DNA from: Acidimicrobiia bacterium
GTDB taxonomy: Bacteria; Actinomycetota; Acidimicrobiia; Spongiisociales; ZC4RG35
Direction of reading: 5' to 3'
Length of the DNA: 64,000 nucleotides
Assembly (NCBI GenBank): GCA_026002975.1
Contig: BPGJ01000006.1
Location: 62,001 to 126,000 of the forward strand
Below, one piece after another: positions 52,060 to 60,476 of the stretch. The position numbers and the translations under genes were made by a program. Numbering within the stretch: position 1 is the first letter of the stretch; every line of letters begins with the position of its first letter. The notes beneath the pieces were generated by a model. It was not told where the DNA came from, made no database searches, and saw nothing but the letters and a program-made list of their open reading frames with translations.

Positions 52060-53187
52060 ATGAAGCATCCCGCTCCCGACCCCGACCTGGCGGTCGCGTA
52101 CCTGGAGGGCCGGAGACCCGACCCGCCTCTGTTCGAGGAAGCGGCCCGGCTGAGGGACGAGGGGAAGGGCCGGGTGGTGACCTACAGCCCGAAGGTGTTC
52201 ATCCCCCTGACCACCCTGTGCCGGGACCGCTGCACCTACTGCACGTTCGCCAAGCCGCCCGGGGCGGGCGGGGTGTACCTAGAGCCCGACCAGGTGTTGG
52301 CTATCGCCAGGGCCGGAGCCGAGCGGGGATGCGCCGAAGCGCTGTTCACGTTGGGGGACAGGCCGGAAGACCGGTGGGTTCAGGCCAGGGAGTTCCTCCA
52401 GCGAGTGGGGTGCCGAACCACGATCGAGTACGTGGAGCAGATGGCTCGCCGGGTGTTGCAGGAGACCGGTCTGCTCCCGCACGCCAACCCGGGTGTGATG
52501 AGCGAACCGGAGATGGAGTCCCTGAGGCGTTGGAGCCCTTCGATGGGTCTGATGCTCGAAAACGTGTCCCCACGTCTCACCCAACCGGGGATGCCCCACT
52601 TCGGATCACCCGACAAGGAACCGGCGGTCCGAATCGCCACCATCGAGGCAGCCGGCCGGCTTCGCATTCCGTTCACGACCGGGGTTCTCGTCGGGATCGG
52701 TGAGACTCCCCAGGAACTGGTCGACTCTCTGCTGGCGATCGGCGAGCTCCATCGGAGATATGGTCACATCCAGGAGGTGATCGTCCAGAATTTCCGAGCC
52801 AAGGCCGACACGCCCATGAGGCGGCACGCCGAACCTGCCCCCTGGTGGTTCGCGCGGGTGGTGGCGGTCGCCCGGTGGCTGCTGGGACCGGAGATCAACA
52901 TCCAGGTGCCGCCCAACCTGACCGAGCGGTTCGAGCGGTACCTCGACGCGGGGATCAACGACTGGGGTGGGGTCTCCCCCCTGACCATCGACTGGGTCAA
53001 TCCCGAGGCTCCCTGGCCCCACCTCGTGGAGCTGGAGAGACGGACCGCCGCGGCCGGGTTCCGGCTGCTCCCACGGCTGTGCGTGTATCCGGAGTTCATC
53101 GACTCCGCTTGGATCGACCCTGCTCTGCTTCCCCGAGTCGAAACGGCCCGGGAGCGCCTCGGCTACGCTCCGGTGCCGACTCCATGA
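52060..53187 (+). CDS. cofG: 7,8-didemethyl-8-hydroxy-5-deazariboflavin synthase subunit CofG
   Basis: A 375-residue radical SAM enzyme that with CofH makes the F0 chromophore of coenzyme F420. The 4Fe-4S cysteines are in CRDRCTYC near 48. YSPKVFIPLTTLC precedes them, and ALFTLGDRPEDRW, NPGVMSEPEM and GGVSPLTIDWVNPEAPWP are typical of CofG. In many actinobacteria cofG and cofH are fused as fbiC; here they are separate but overlap by 4 bp. Confidence 0.93.
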   Translation: MKHPAPDPDLAVAYLEGRRPDPPLFEEAARLRDEGKGRVVTYSPKVFIPLTTLCRDRCTYCTFAKPPGAGGVYLEPDQVLAIARAGAERGCAEALFTLGDRPEDRWVQAREFLQRVGCRTTIEYVEQMARRVLQETGLLPHANPGVMSEPEMESLRRWSPSMGLMLENVSPRLTQPGMPHFGSPDKEPAVRIATIEAAGRLRIPFTTGVLVGIGETPQELVDSLLAIGELHRRYGHIQEVIVQNFRAKADTPMRRHAEPAPWWFARVVAVARWLLGPEINIQVPPNLTERFERYLDAGINDWGGVSPLTIDWVNPEAPWPHLVELERRTAAAGFRLLPRLCVYPEFIDSAWIDPALLPRVETARERLGYAPVPTP

Positions 53188-55085
53188 ACGACGGCACCGT
53201 CACGTTCCTCCGGACACGGCCCGCCCAGGTCGTGAACGACGCCGCCGCCAGCGCTCGGCGGGCCGAAGGCACCACCGTGTTGGAGGTCCGGCGCATCGAA
53301 CCCGCATGGATGGAGGCGGCGACCAAGTCCGGGATCCAGCTGGTGCGGAGGGGTGTGGGAGGCGACGACGAGCCCGATCCGGCCGCATGGGTGGTCGATC
53401 CCCGAGGGGCGCTCCTCCTCGCCGGACGAGGTGTTCCGGGGTGGCGTATCACGTTGGGAGCGGCGAATCGCCCCGAGACGGTGCTCGACGCCCTGTCACG
53501 CACCGGCGCGGCCTTCCTGCGGGCGCCGATCTCGCGGCTGGACACGGCGGCTCATCTGGCCTCCCTGCCCGGCATCCGAACACGTGTGTCGGTCTACGTC
53601 GACGACGTCGACCAGGCCACCCGGGCGGTGGAAGCCGGCGCCTCCGACCTCTTGCTTCGCGACTGGGACGCCGACCGCATCGCCGAACTAAGAGATGCCC
53701 TGGGAGCCGTCCCCCTGGTGGAGCGAACCGTCTTCCCGATAGGCCTCGAGATCGACGAGGCGCGTCGTGTACTCCCGAAGGGAGTCTTCACCGTCTGGCT
53801 GCTCCAGAGCGACGGATCCGGCGCCGCTCGTCCCCGCTACGGCTGGGCCCCGGGAAAGCCGGAACACCCGCCGGTGCCGGCCGCCCGACTCTCGGCCGAA
53901 TGGGCCGACTCCGTCTGGGTGGGTTCCCGAGCTCCCGAAAGGTTGGAGGGGGCCGGACGCCTCGGTCCGCTCCTCGAACGGGTGCTGGAGGGCCACCGCC
54001 CCGACGTCGACGACCTGGAGGCGATGTTCCGGGCCCGGGGCAGCCAAGTGGAGGCGGTGGCGTGGGTGGCCGACCAGCTTCGGCGGGCCGCGGTCGGGAA
54101 CGTGGTCACCTACGTGGTCAACCGGAACATCAACTACACCAACCTGTGCTATTTCCGTTGCGGGTTCTGCGCGTTCTCCAAGGGGCCGAGGAGTCTGAAC
54201 CTGAGGGGAGACCCCTACCTGATGTCAATCGGCGAGATCGTCGACAAGGCGGTGGAGGCCTGGGATCGGGGGGCCACCGAGGTGACCCTCCAAGGCGGGA
54301 TCCATCCCGAGTTCACCGGCGAGTTCTACCTTCGGGTCGTGGAAGCCATCAAGCAAGCCCTGCCTTCGATGCACATCCACGGGTTCACTCCCCTCGAGGT
54401 GTGGCAGGGAGCCGAGACCCTGGGGGTAGGGGTGGCGGAATTCCTACGAAGATTGGCGGACGTCGGGCTGGGCAGTCTGCCCGGCACCGCGGCGGAGATC
54501 CTCGACGACGAGGTCCGTGCCTTCCTCTGCCCTGACAAGATCAGGACCGCCCAGTGGGTGGAGGTGATGCTCCTCGCCCACGAGGTCGGCTTGCGGGCCA
54601 CTTCCACGATCATGTTCGGACACATCGACCATCCTCGGGCGTGGGCACGACATCTCGACGTGCTCCGCTGGATCCAGGCGAGGACCGGTGTCTTCACCGA
54701 GTTGGTGCCGCTGCCTTTCGTCCACATGGGCGCCCCCATCTTCCTCAGGGGTTCGTCCCGGCCGGGACCGACCTGGGACGAGGTGGTGCTGATCCACGCG
54801 GTCGGCCGGATCGCCCTCCACGGACTGGTACCCAACATCCAGGCTTCGTGGGTGAAGCTGGGGCTGGACGGTGCCGCCCGACTCCTGGACGCGGGCTGCA
54901 ACGACCTGGGCGGGACCCTGATGGGTGAGATAATCACCCGGTCGGCGGGGGCTTCCCACGGTCAGGAGGTGACACCGGCCCGCTTCGAAGAGACCATCCG
55001 GGCTGCGGGACGTGAACCGGCCCGGAGGGACACCCTCTACCGGCTGGTGGAGGCCGGATCGGCCGGAGGCGTCTCCACCGGATAG
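53184..55085 (+). CDS. cofH: F0 synthase subunit CofH with a ~270-residue N-terminal extension
   Basis: A 633-residue protein whose last ~360 residues are a normal CofH, including the radical SAM cluster CYFRCGFC near 325, VTLQGGIHPEF, and TSTIMFGHIDHP. CofH is usually 360-400 residues. The first ~270 residues are an extra region with TIM-barrel-like strand/helix alternation (TRVSVYVDDVDQATRAVEAGASDLLLRDWDADR, quoted as VYVDDVDQATRAVEAGASD) that I cannot assign. The ATG overlaps the cofG stop and the frame stays open throughout, so the extension is genuine coding sequence. The 3' end overlaps a convergent gene by 49 bp. Confidence 0.9.
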   Translation: MNDGTVTFLRTRPAQVVNDAAASARRAEGTTVLEVRRIEPAWMEAATKSGIQLVRRGVGGDDEPDPAAWVVDPRGALLLAGRGVPGWRITLGAANRPETVLDALSRTGAAFLRAPISRLDTAAHLASLPGIRTRVSVYVDDVDQATRAVEAGASDLLLRDWDADRIAELRDALGAVPLVERTVFPIGLEIDEARRVLPKGVFTVWLLQSDGSGAARPRYGWAPGKPEHPPVPAARLSAEWADSVWVGSRAPERLEGAGRLGPLLERVLEGHRPDVDDLEAMFRARGSQVEAVAWVADQLRRAAVGNVVTYVVNRNINYTNLCYFRCGFCAFSKGPRSLNLRGDPYLMSIGEIVDKAVEAWDRGATEVTLQGGIHPEFTGEFYLRVVEAIKQALPSMHIHGFTPLEVWQGAETLGVGVAEFLRRLADVGLGSLPGTAAEILDDEVRAFLCPDKIRTAQWVEVMLLAHEVGLRATSTIMFGHIDHPRAWARHLDVLRWIQARTGVFTELVPLPFVHMGAPIFLRGSSRPGPTWDEVVLIHAVGRIALHGLVPNIQASWVKLGLDGAARLLDAGCNDLGGTLMGEIITRSAGASHGQEVTPARFEETIRAAGREPARRDTLYRLVEAGSAGGVSTG

Positions 55086-56260
55086 CCGGGCTTGCCCGAC
55101 GCCACCCAGTCTTCGAAGGCCGCTGCGGTCCCGACGTCGTGTCCGGCCCGCTGGGACAGGACGAACCGGTGGTGGAGCACGTCGCAGAACGCCTGTATGG
55201 GATCGGCGACGTCTGGCATTTCGGCCAGGCGGGCGACGTAGGGCTCGAAAGCCTCGACCCGCCAGCGAACCGCGGCGACCGCCTTCCCGGTGGGGGTGTC
55301 GCCGTCGTGGGTCGCCTGGAAGTAGTACAGGTCGGTGAGGATCTGACGGGCCTGCTGCTCCAGGGCCTCCACCCCGGTGAGCTCCTTCAGCCGGCTGCTG
55401 TGGAAGTTGCGGCCCGCCACCTTGAGTTTGACCCGCAGCCGGTCCCCGTTTCCCGTCGGGAGCAGATCCACCTCGTCGACGGTGAAGCCGAGCTGGTTGA
55501 GACGGGCGATCCGCTCCTCTATCCGGTATCTCTCCGAAGTGGCGATGACGTCTTCGCGGGTCAGTTCGTCCCACAGGGTCCGGTATCGGTCGGCGATGTC
55601 CTCGCCGAGGTGCAGATCTGCTTCGTCGAGGTCCCGACCGTGGGCTGCTGCTATGTCGGCCATCCCCCCCGCCACGTTGACGACCATGATCTCGATGTCC
55701 TCGGCCCGCTGCCCGTCGGTGAGTCCCTCCGGGTAGTGACGAGCGGTTTCGGCGTCGACCATGATGGTCTCGATCGCTTCGGCGTCGAACCGGTACAGGA
55801 CGTTGGAGAGTGAGCAGTCGCCCCAGAACACCCCGTTGAGATGGAGCTCCACCAGGAGGTAGGCGAAGGCGTCCAGCATCTGGACCCGTCGTGACCCGAA
55901 CCCGGGACCCTGGAGCATCTCCCGATAGGAGAACGAGAACGGCTCGTAGAGGGTGATCAACGCAGCCGACTCTTCGGCTCCGGGATCGGGGCAGCGGTCC
56001 TCCACCAGACCCACCGGCCTGACCGCCGGTCCGTCGAAGGACTCGACGATCCGCAAGACGCCGTAGTCGCGCCTGGCCGCCGCCGTGGGGAGCTCTTTTA
56101 CGACGTATATGGCCTGCGGGTAGCGGAGGAACCGGACCTCGTGGCGTGAAATGCCCTTGGGGAGATCGATCATGTGTGGAACCTCCCAGCTGGTCAAGGG
56201 GCGGTCCCAGGGGAGGTCGAGGAAGTCGGGATGGCCCGCGCGTACCGTCAGCTCGGCCAC
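55037..56260 (-). CDS. DUF4032 domain protein (kinase-like N-terminal region)
   Basis: A 407-residue protein. Its N-terminal half resembles a small protein-kinase-like/lipopolysaccharide-kinase fold: RYPQAIYVVKELP with a candidate ATP lysine, HLNGVFWGDCSLSNVLYRF as a catalytic-loop-like segment (D-x4-N), and MVDAETARH as a DFG-like site. The C-terminal half is the DUF4032 region. Function unknown. GTG 56260 is chosen for the TACCGT hexamer 7 nt upstream. Confidence 0.7.
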   Translation of the reverse strand: MAELTVRAGHPDFLDLPWDRPLTSWEVPHMIDLPKGISRHEVRFLRYPQAIYVVKELPTAAARRDYGVLRIVESFDGPAVRPVGLVEDRCPDPGAEESAALITLYEPFSFSYREMLQGPGFGSRRVQMLDAFAYLLVELHLNGVFWGDCSLSNVLYRFDAEAIETIMVDAETARHYPEGLTDGQRAEDIEIMVVNVAGGMADIAAAHGRDLDEADLHLGEDIADRYRTLWDELTREDVIATSERYRIEERIARLNQLGFTVDEVDLLPTGNGDRLRVKLKVAGRNFHSSRLKELTGVEALEQQARQILTDLYYFQATHDGDTPTGKAVAAVRWRVEAFEPYVARLAEMPDVADPIQAFCDVLHHRFVLSQRAGHDVGTAAAFEDWVASGKPGYPVETPPADPASTSR

Positions 56261-56267
56261 ACCGGGA

Positions 56268-56273
56268 ACGGTA
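56268..56273 (-). promoter_or_regulatory. Putative leaderless -10 element of the DUF4032 gene
   Basis: On the minus strand TACCGT ends exactly 7 nt before GTG 56260. Confidence 0.42.
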
Positions 56274-56280
56274 CCCGGGT

Positions 56281-56850
56281 TCAGAAGAGCTCGGCCGACC
56301 CGAACACGTCGGAGAAGTCCCTGGAGGCGAGAACCAGAAGCGCCTCCACCACCTCGGGGTCGAATTGGCTGCCCGAGCACGACACGATCTCTGCGATCGC
56401 GTAGTCGACGGGCATGGCCGGTTGGTAAGACCGTTCGCTGGTGATGGCATCGAAGGCGTCGGCGACCAGCACCACCCGGGCGAGCCGCGGGATCTCCTCG
56501 CCGGTCAGGCCGTGCGGATAGCCGCCTCCGTCCCACCGCTCATGGTGATGGAGGATGGTCAGGGCTACCTCTGGGTCGAGATGATCGACCGCCATCGCGT
56601 ATCCCAACTCGGGGTGCTTCCTGATCTCGGTGACCTCGTGGCCTGCCAGCGGGCCGGGTTTGGAGAGAATGGCCGGATCGATGTGGATCTTTCCCACGTC
56701 GTGGAAGACCCCGGCGGTCGCCAGGTTGCGGAGCTGGGTCTCGCCCAGACCCAAGACCTCGCCCAGAGCCACCGACAGGCGACCGACCCGGTGGACGTGA
56801 CCATAGAGGTCCTCCACCGTGTTGCGCATCGCCGTCAGGAAACCGTTCAC
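56281..56850 (-). CDS. HD-GYP domain protein
   Basis: A 189-residue single-domain HD-GYP protein. HD residues are in GVFHDVGKIHID near 50, HPELGYAM near 80, ILHHHERWDGGGYPHGLTG near 98 (HD-GYP signature) and VADAFDAITSERSY near 130. HD-GYP proteins hydrolyse cyclic di-GMP, or more rarely other cyclic dinucleotides. There is no receiver or sensor domain. The GTG start overlaps the stop of a possible short upstream ORF (GTGA). Confidence 0.87.
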   Translation of the reverse strand: MNGFLTAMRNTVEDLYGHVHRVGRLSVALGEVLGLGETQLRNLATAGVFHDVGKIHIDPAILSKPGPLAGHEVTEIRKHPELGYAMAVDHLDPEVALTILHHHERWDGGGYPHGLTGEEIPRLARVVLVADAFDAITSERSYQPAMPVDYAIAEIVSCSGSQFDPEVVEALLVLASRDFSDVFGSAELF

Positions 56851-56960
56851 ACGATCCTCCCGTCCAGGGGGTTGGTCAGGGCTATTTGCACCGGGCTCAT
56901 GATGGCGTATACGTTGGATCGAATCGATGGGCTGATCGACCCAATTTCGCGAACCAGCAT
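56847..56960 (-). CDS. Possible small ORF coupled to the HD-GYP gene
   Basis: A 37-codon frame from ATG 56960 ends in TGA overlapping the HD-GYP GTG start. It reads MLVREIGSISPSIRSNVYAI then MSPVQIALTNPLDGRIV. An internal ATG would give a 17-residue leader peptide. It could be a leader, the displaced N-terminus of the HD-GYP protein, or noise in the 144-bp gap after the crotonase gene. Confidence 0.2.
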   Translation of the reverse strand: MLVREIGSISPSIRSNVYAIMSPVQIALTNPLDGRIV

Positions 56961-56994
56961 TCTCGTCTTCGCACGACGCCGATCAGCGGATCTT

Positions 56995-57804
56995 TCACTT
57001 TCCGCGGCGCTTCCGCTCCTCCCAGGCGGCGACGTAACGCTCGACCGCCTCGACATGGGCCGGTTCGTGGTGGGCTATGGCTTGGAACGCGGCCGACAGG
57101 TCGAGGAACTCGTCGAGATCCATGGTCCTCGCATGGCGAAGGAGCCGTTTGGCCAGCCTCACCGAATGGGCGGGTTTGGCTGCTATGACGCCCGCCAGCT
57201 CGTCGACCCGGGACTCGAGGGCTTCGGGTTCGACCACCTCCAAGAGGATGCCGGCCTCCAACGCCTCGTACGCGTCGAGGCTCCTTCCTGTGAAGGCCAG
57301 TTCGGCGGCCCGCTGCCACCCGACTACCCGAGGCAGCAGCCAGGCGCCTCCGTCACCGGGAACTATCCCCAGATCGACGAAGGTGTGGGCGAACCGGGCC
57401 GACGTCGAGCCGATCCGGAGGTCACAGCCCAGCACGAGATCGAACCCGGCACCCACCGCGGGACCGGGGACCGATGCCAGCGTCACCAGGTCGGTGCCGA
57501 GCAGTGAGGCGGTGAGGCGCTGTATCGATCGGCGGTAACCCTCGGCGATCCGATCGGGAGTTCCGGCGAAGAGACCCGCCCGATCGCGCATGTCCTTGAC
57601 GTTGCCGCCCGCCGAGAACGCAGGGCCTTCTGCTCCGATCACCAGCACCCTGACCTCGGGATCGTCCTCCGCCTCGGTGATGGCGAGCAGGATCTCTTGG
57701 ATCATCTCCGGCCCGGTCAGGGCGTTGCGGATGTCCGGCCGAGCCAGGGTGAGGGTGGCTCGCCCCCGTTCGATGACGAACCGAGTCTCGGTCCGCCCGG
57801 TCAC
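56995..57804 (-). CDS. Enoyl-CoA hydratase/isomerase family protein
   Basis: A 269-residue crotonase. The oxyanion-hole segments are GPAFSAGGNVKDM near 62 and the GAGFDLVLGCDLRIG segment near 117. The catalytic-Glu position region reads FVDLGIVPGDGGAWLLPRVVG: the first usual Glu is replaced while Asp in GDGG remains, so the reaction may be isomerisation or another crotonase chemistry. It overlaps BtpA by 4 bp. Confidence 0.87.
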   Translation of the reverse strand: MTGRTETRFVIERGRATLTLARPDIRNALTGPEMIQEILLAITEAEDDPEVRVLVIGAEGPAFSAGGNVKDMRDRAGLFAGTPDRIAEGYRRSIQRLTASLLGTDLVTLASVPGPAVGAGFDLVLGCDLRIGSTSARFAHTFVDLGIVPGDGGAWLLPRVVGWQRAAELAFTGRSLDAYEALEAGILLEVVEPEALESRVDELAGVIAAKPAHSVRLAKRLLRHARTMDLDEFLDLSAAFQAIAHHEPAHVEAVERYVAAWEERKRRGK

Positions 57805-58586
57805 AGGAGACCTGCCTCGGCGGCGGCTGCCACCAGTAACCGTGCCCGACCTGGGTCGACCGGGGCATCCACCCGACCGTCGTGTTTCAACCAGGTGCCG
57901 ACGATGACCGAGTCGGCGAGACCCGAGAAGGCCGACAGGTTCTCCGGGCTGATTCCGGAGCCCACCACCAGTGGCGCGTCGGGGCAGACGGTTCGCACGG
58001 TGCGGAGGGCTTCGGGAGTGACCGGGCGCCCGGTCGCGTCGCCCGAAACCACGAGTGCGTCGGCTCCCCCTCGGGTCCAGGTGTCGGCGGCGGCCTGTTC
58101 CAGGGTGAGTCCGGGGGGAGGAACGGCGTGTTTCACGTGCACGTCGGCGAGGATGCCGACCCGGGCGCCCAGGCGGGCTCGGGCGCGGAGAACTTCGTGG
58201 GCCGATCCTTGGATGATGCCCTGGTCGGTGAACATGACCCCGGTGAGCACGTTCACCCGGACGAAGGCGGCTCCGACCGCCACCGCGACTCCGAGGGCCG
58301 CCTCGGCGTCGTTCCGGAGCACGTTGATTCCGAGCTCGACCCCGGTCCGGTTCCGGATCTCCACGGCCACGGCGGTCATCGCCGCCACCGTCACCGGCGG
58401 CACCCGGTCCGGGTAGTAGGGGGAGTCGCCGAAGTTCTCCACCAGCACGGCGGGAAACCCCGCCTCGGCGAGAATCTCCGCGTCCCGAACGGCTCCCGAC
58501 ACCACCTGTTCGAAGCTGCCCCCGAAGCGAGGAGATCCGGGTAGGGGACCGAGGTGGACCATGCCGATGAGACCTGGTGGCCTCAC
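57801..58586 (-). CDS. BtpA/SgcQ family protein
   Basis: A 261-residue TIM-barrel protein of the BtpA family. It starts GLIGMVHLGPLPGSPRF and has VENFGDSPYYPDRVPPVTVAAM (as VENFGDSPYYPDRVPP), GINVLRNDAEAALGVA and ADVHVKHAVPP. BtpA is linked to photosystem I accumulation in cyanobacteria, but most bacterial members act in other, mainly unknown metabolism. GTG start 7 bp after the upstream gene; coupled to the crotonase gene. Confidence 0.85.
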   Translation of the reverse strand: MRPPGLIGMVHLGPLPGSPRFGGSFEQVVSGAVRDAEILAEAGFPAVLVENFGDSPYYPDRVPPVTVAAMTAVAVEIRNRTGVELGINVLRNDAEAALGVAVAVGAAFVRVNVLTGVMFTDQGIIQGSAHEVLRARARLGARVGILADVHVKHAVPPPGLTLEQAAADTWTRGGADALVVSGDATGRPVTPEALRTVRTVCPDAPLVVGSGISPENLSAFSGLADSVIVGTWLKHDGRVDAPVDPGRARLLVAAAAEAGLL

Positions 58587-58593
58587 CGCTGCG

Positions 58594-59325
58594 TCACAGA
58601 TATGCCTTGGCGACTTTGACGGCTACCTGAGCCGCTTCGCCCGTCACCTTGAGCCGGGTCTGCTCGAAAGTCCTCCGCCGTACCACGAGCCTCGCCCAGT
58701 CGCCGGCCGAACCCTTGATCAGATTCTCGGCGTCTTCGGGGCCATACACCCATTTGGTGTACCCGGGTCCGATCACCTCCACCCGGACCGGGGTGTAGTC
58801 CTCGCCGGCCGCCTTGAACGCGTAGGGCAACGTCTTCCACCCCAACCAGCAGACGTGGCGGATCCGGGGGGTGTCCTCCACCTCGGCTTCCATGGCTGCG
58901 TAGATGTCGAGGCCGTGGGCCCAGGTCTCCATCAGGCGGCTGGTTGCGAGGGTCTTGGCGCTGATCGAGCCGCCGATCCATTCGACCCGTTCCCCCTGGT
59001 CCATGTGAGAGAGAGGTTCGACGACTTTGGCTCTCCCCGCGCGCCACCATTCGATCACATCCTGGGGACGCATCTTCCGTCCCTTCAGCACGGCTTCCTG
59101 GCGGAGTTCGTCCAGGTTCGTGGCCGATTCCCAGCGGGACAGGTCGGCGGTGCCGGCGATCACCTTGGCGGTGAATTCCTCCGAGTCGGCCAGATGGCTT
59201 ATCTGGTCGCGGATCGTCCAGCCCTTGGCCGGGGTCGGCCGGTCCCAGTCCTTGAGCGATATCCGTTGGAGAAACTGGTCGAGGAACTGTTGCTCGGCTA
59301 CCAGGTCGGAGAGGATGTCACGCAC
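58594..59325 (-). CDS. TIGR03084 / mycothiol-dependent maleylpyruvate isomerase-like protein
   Basis: A 243-residue DinB-superfamily protein. The N-terminus WDRPTPAKGWTIRDQISHLADSEEF (as PAKGWTIRDQISHLADSEE) contains the metal-binding histidine helix, and METWAHGLDIYAAM provides another His/Asp pair. Related enzymes use mycothiol as cofactor. The exact reaction is unknown. GTG start 59325 lies 8 nt from a TAGAAT hexamer. Confidence 0.83.
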   Translation of the reverse strand: MRDILSDLVAEQQFLDQFLQRISLKDWDRPTPAKGWTIRDQISHLADSEEFTAKVIAGTADLSRWESATNLDELRQEAVLKGRKMRPQDVIEWWRAGRAKVVEPLSHMDQGERVEWIGGSISAKTLATSRLMETWAHGLDIYAAMEAEVEDTPRIRHVCWLGWKTLPYAFKAAGEDYTPVRVEVIGPGYTKWVYGPEDAENLIKGSAGDWARLVVRRRTFEQTRLKVTGEAAQVAVKVAKAYL

Positions 59326-59333
59326 GTTCCGTC

Positions 59334-59339
59334 ATTCTA
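59334..59339 (-). promoter_or_regulatory. Putative leaderless -10 element of the TIGR03084 - BtpA - crotonase unit
   Basis: On the minus strand TAGAAT ends 8 nt before GTG 59325; no ribosome binding site. Confidence 0.48.
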
Positions 59340-59368
59340 GCGATGGGACGTTCCCGTCACCGAAGGGA

Positions 59369-60454
59369 TCACCACTCTCGGTCGGCTTGCTCCTCGTCGA
59401 AGGGAGCGGGAGGCCGGACCTGGGCGGGGGTCGCCACGAGATCGTTCAGGCGGTCGATCAGGCGTCTCAGCCGACCAAAACTTCGCCTGTCGAACACGAA
59501 CGCGACCCGGTGGCTGTCGAGTGAATCACCGTCCTCCAACTCGGCGGGGGTCGGGTCGATCACCTCGATCCGGCCCGACACGACGATGTCGGCGAAATCA
59601 CGGTTCAACTCGTTGAGGAGCTCGGGCCCCGGCGCCTCCTTGACCCGGAGCACCAGCACCCCGTCCACGTACCTCTGCGACTGGTAGTTGGCGTAGAAAT
59701 GAAGGATCCTCTCCATCGCCTCCTCGGCGCTCTCCACCAGGTCGAACAGGTCCAGATCGAAGGGGCTGACGAGTCCCCGCGACCTGAGCACTCCCTCGAG
59801 GAAGTCGAGCATCGGTTCCCAGAATCCGGTGCCTGGAGCCTGCATCAGGACGATGGGGTGCAGGTCGCTCTTCCCGGTCTGCACCAGGGTGAGCAGCTCG
59901 AAGGTTTCGTCGAGGGTCCCGAAACCGCCCGGGAACAGGGCGAAGGCGTGGGATTCCTTCACGAAGCCCAACTTGCGGGTGAAGAAATACTTGAAGTTGA
60001 CCGTGCGGTGAGGCGCGACGTAGGGGTTGGGTTCGCTCTCGAAGGGGAGTCGAATGTTCACCCCATACGACCGATCGGGTCCGGCACCCTTGTTACCGGC
60101 CTCCATGATTCCGGGTCCGGCCCCGGTGATCACCCCCCAACCCCGATCTGCCATCAGCTTGGCGAAGTGCTCGGCGAGCCGATAGTTGGGGTCGTCGTCC
60201 GAGAGACGGGCAGACCCGAAGATGGTCACCTTGGGTTCCTCGTGGCGGCTGAAGACCAGAGTGGAGTACCGCATCTCCTTGAGTGCGGTGTTCACCAACT
60301 TCAGATCGCCTCTCGAAGCCCTGTCCCGGTGTAGCTTCAACGCGGTGGTGATCATCTCGGCGATCAGGTCGGGATGCCCGCCGTCGGCCGCCCGGGCGAC
60401 GAGATCACGGACCGCCGCGTCGAGTTCGGGATTTCCCAGGTCGTAGGACCGCAT
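59369..60454 (-). CDS. LOG/TIGR00730-type Rossmann-fold protein
   Basis: A 361-residue protein with the LOG (cytokinin-activating ribonucleoside 5'-monophosphate phosphoribohydrolase) core: VTIFGSARL near 77, GAGPGIMEAGNKGA near 110 and PGGFGTLDETFE near 180. The PGGxGTxxE motif is the active site of this family. It is longer than typical LOG (about 200), with extra helices at both ends, matching the longer actinobacterial class annotated as nucleotide 5'-monophosphate nucleosidase-like. ATG 60454. Confidence 0.82.
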   Translation of the reverse strand: MRSYDLGNPELDAAVRDLVARAADGGHPDLIAEMITTALKLHRDRASRGDLKLVNTALKEMRYSTLVFSRHEEPKVTIFGSARLSDDDPNYRLAEHFAKLMADRGWGVITGAGPGIMEAGNKGAGPDRSYGVNIRLPFESEPNPYVAPHRTVNFKYFFTRKLGFVKESHAFALFPGGFGTLDETFELLTLVQTGKSDLHPIVLMQAPGTGFWEPMLDFLEGVLRSRGLVSPFDLDLFDLVESAEEAMERILHFYANYQSQRYVDGVLVLRVKEAPGPELLNELNRDFADIVVSGRIEVIDPTPAELEDGDSLDSHRVAFVFDRRSFGRLRRLIDRLNDLVATPAQVRPPAPFDEEQADREW

Positions 60455-60462
60455 CGCCCTCC

Positions 60463-60468
60463 AAGCTA
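60463..60468 (-). promoter_or_regulatory. Putative -10 element of the LOG-like gene
   Basis: On the minus strand TAGCTT ends 8 nt before ATG 60454. The gap contains GGAGGG, so a normal ribosome binding site is also possible. Confidence 0.35.
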
Positions 60469-60476
60469 GCCGTGGG

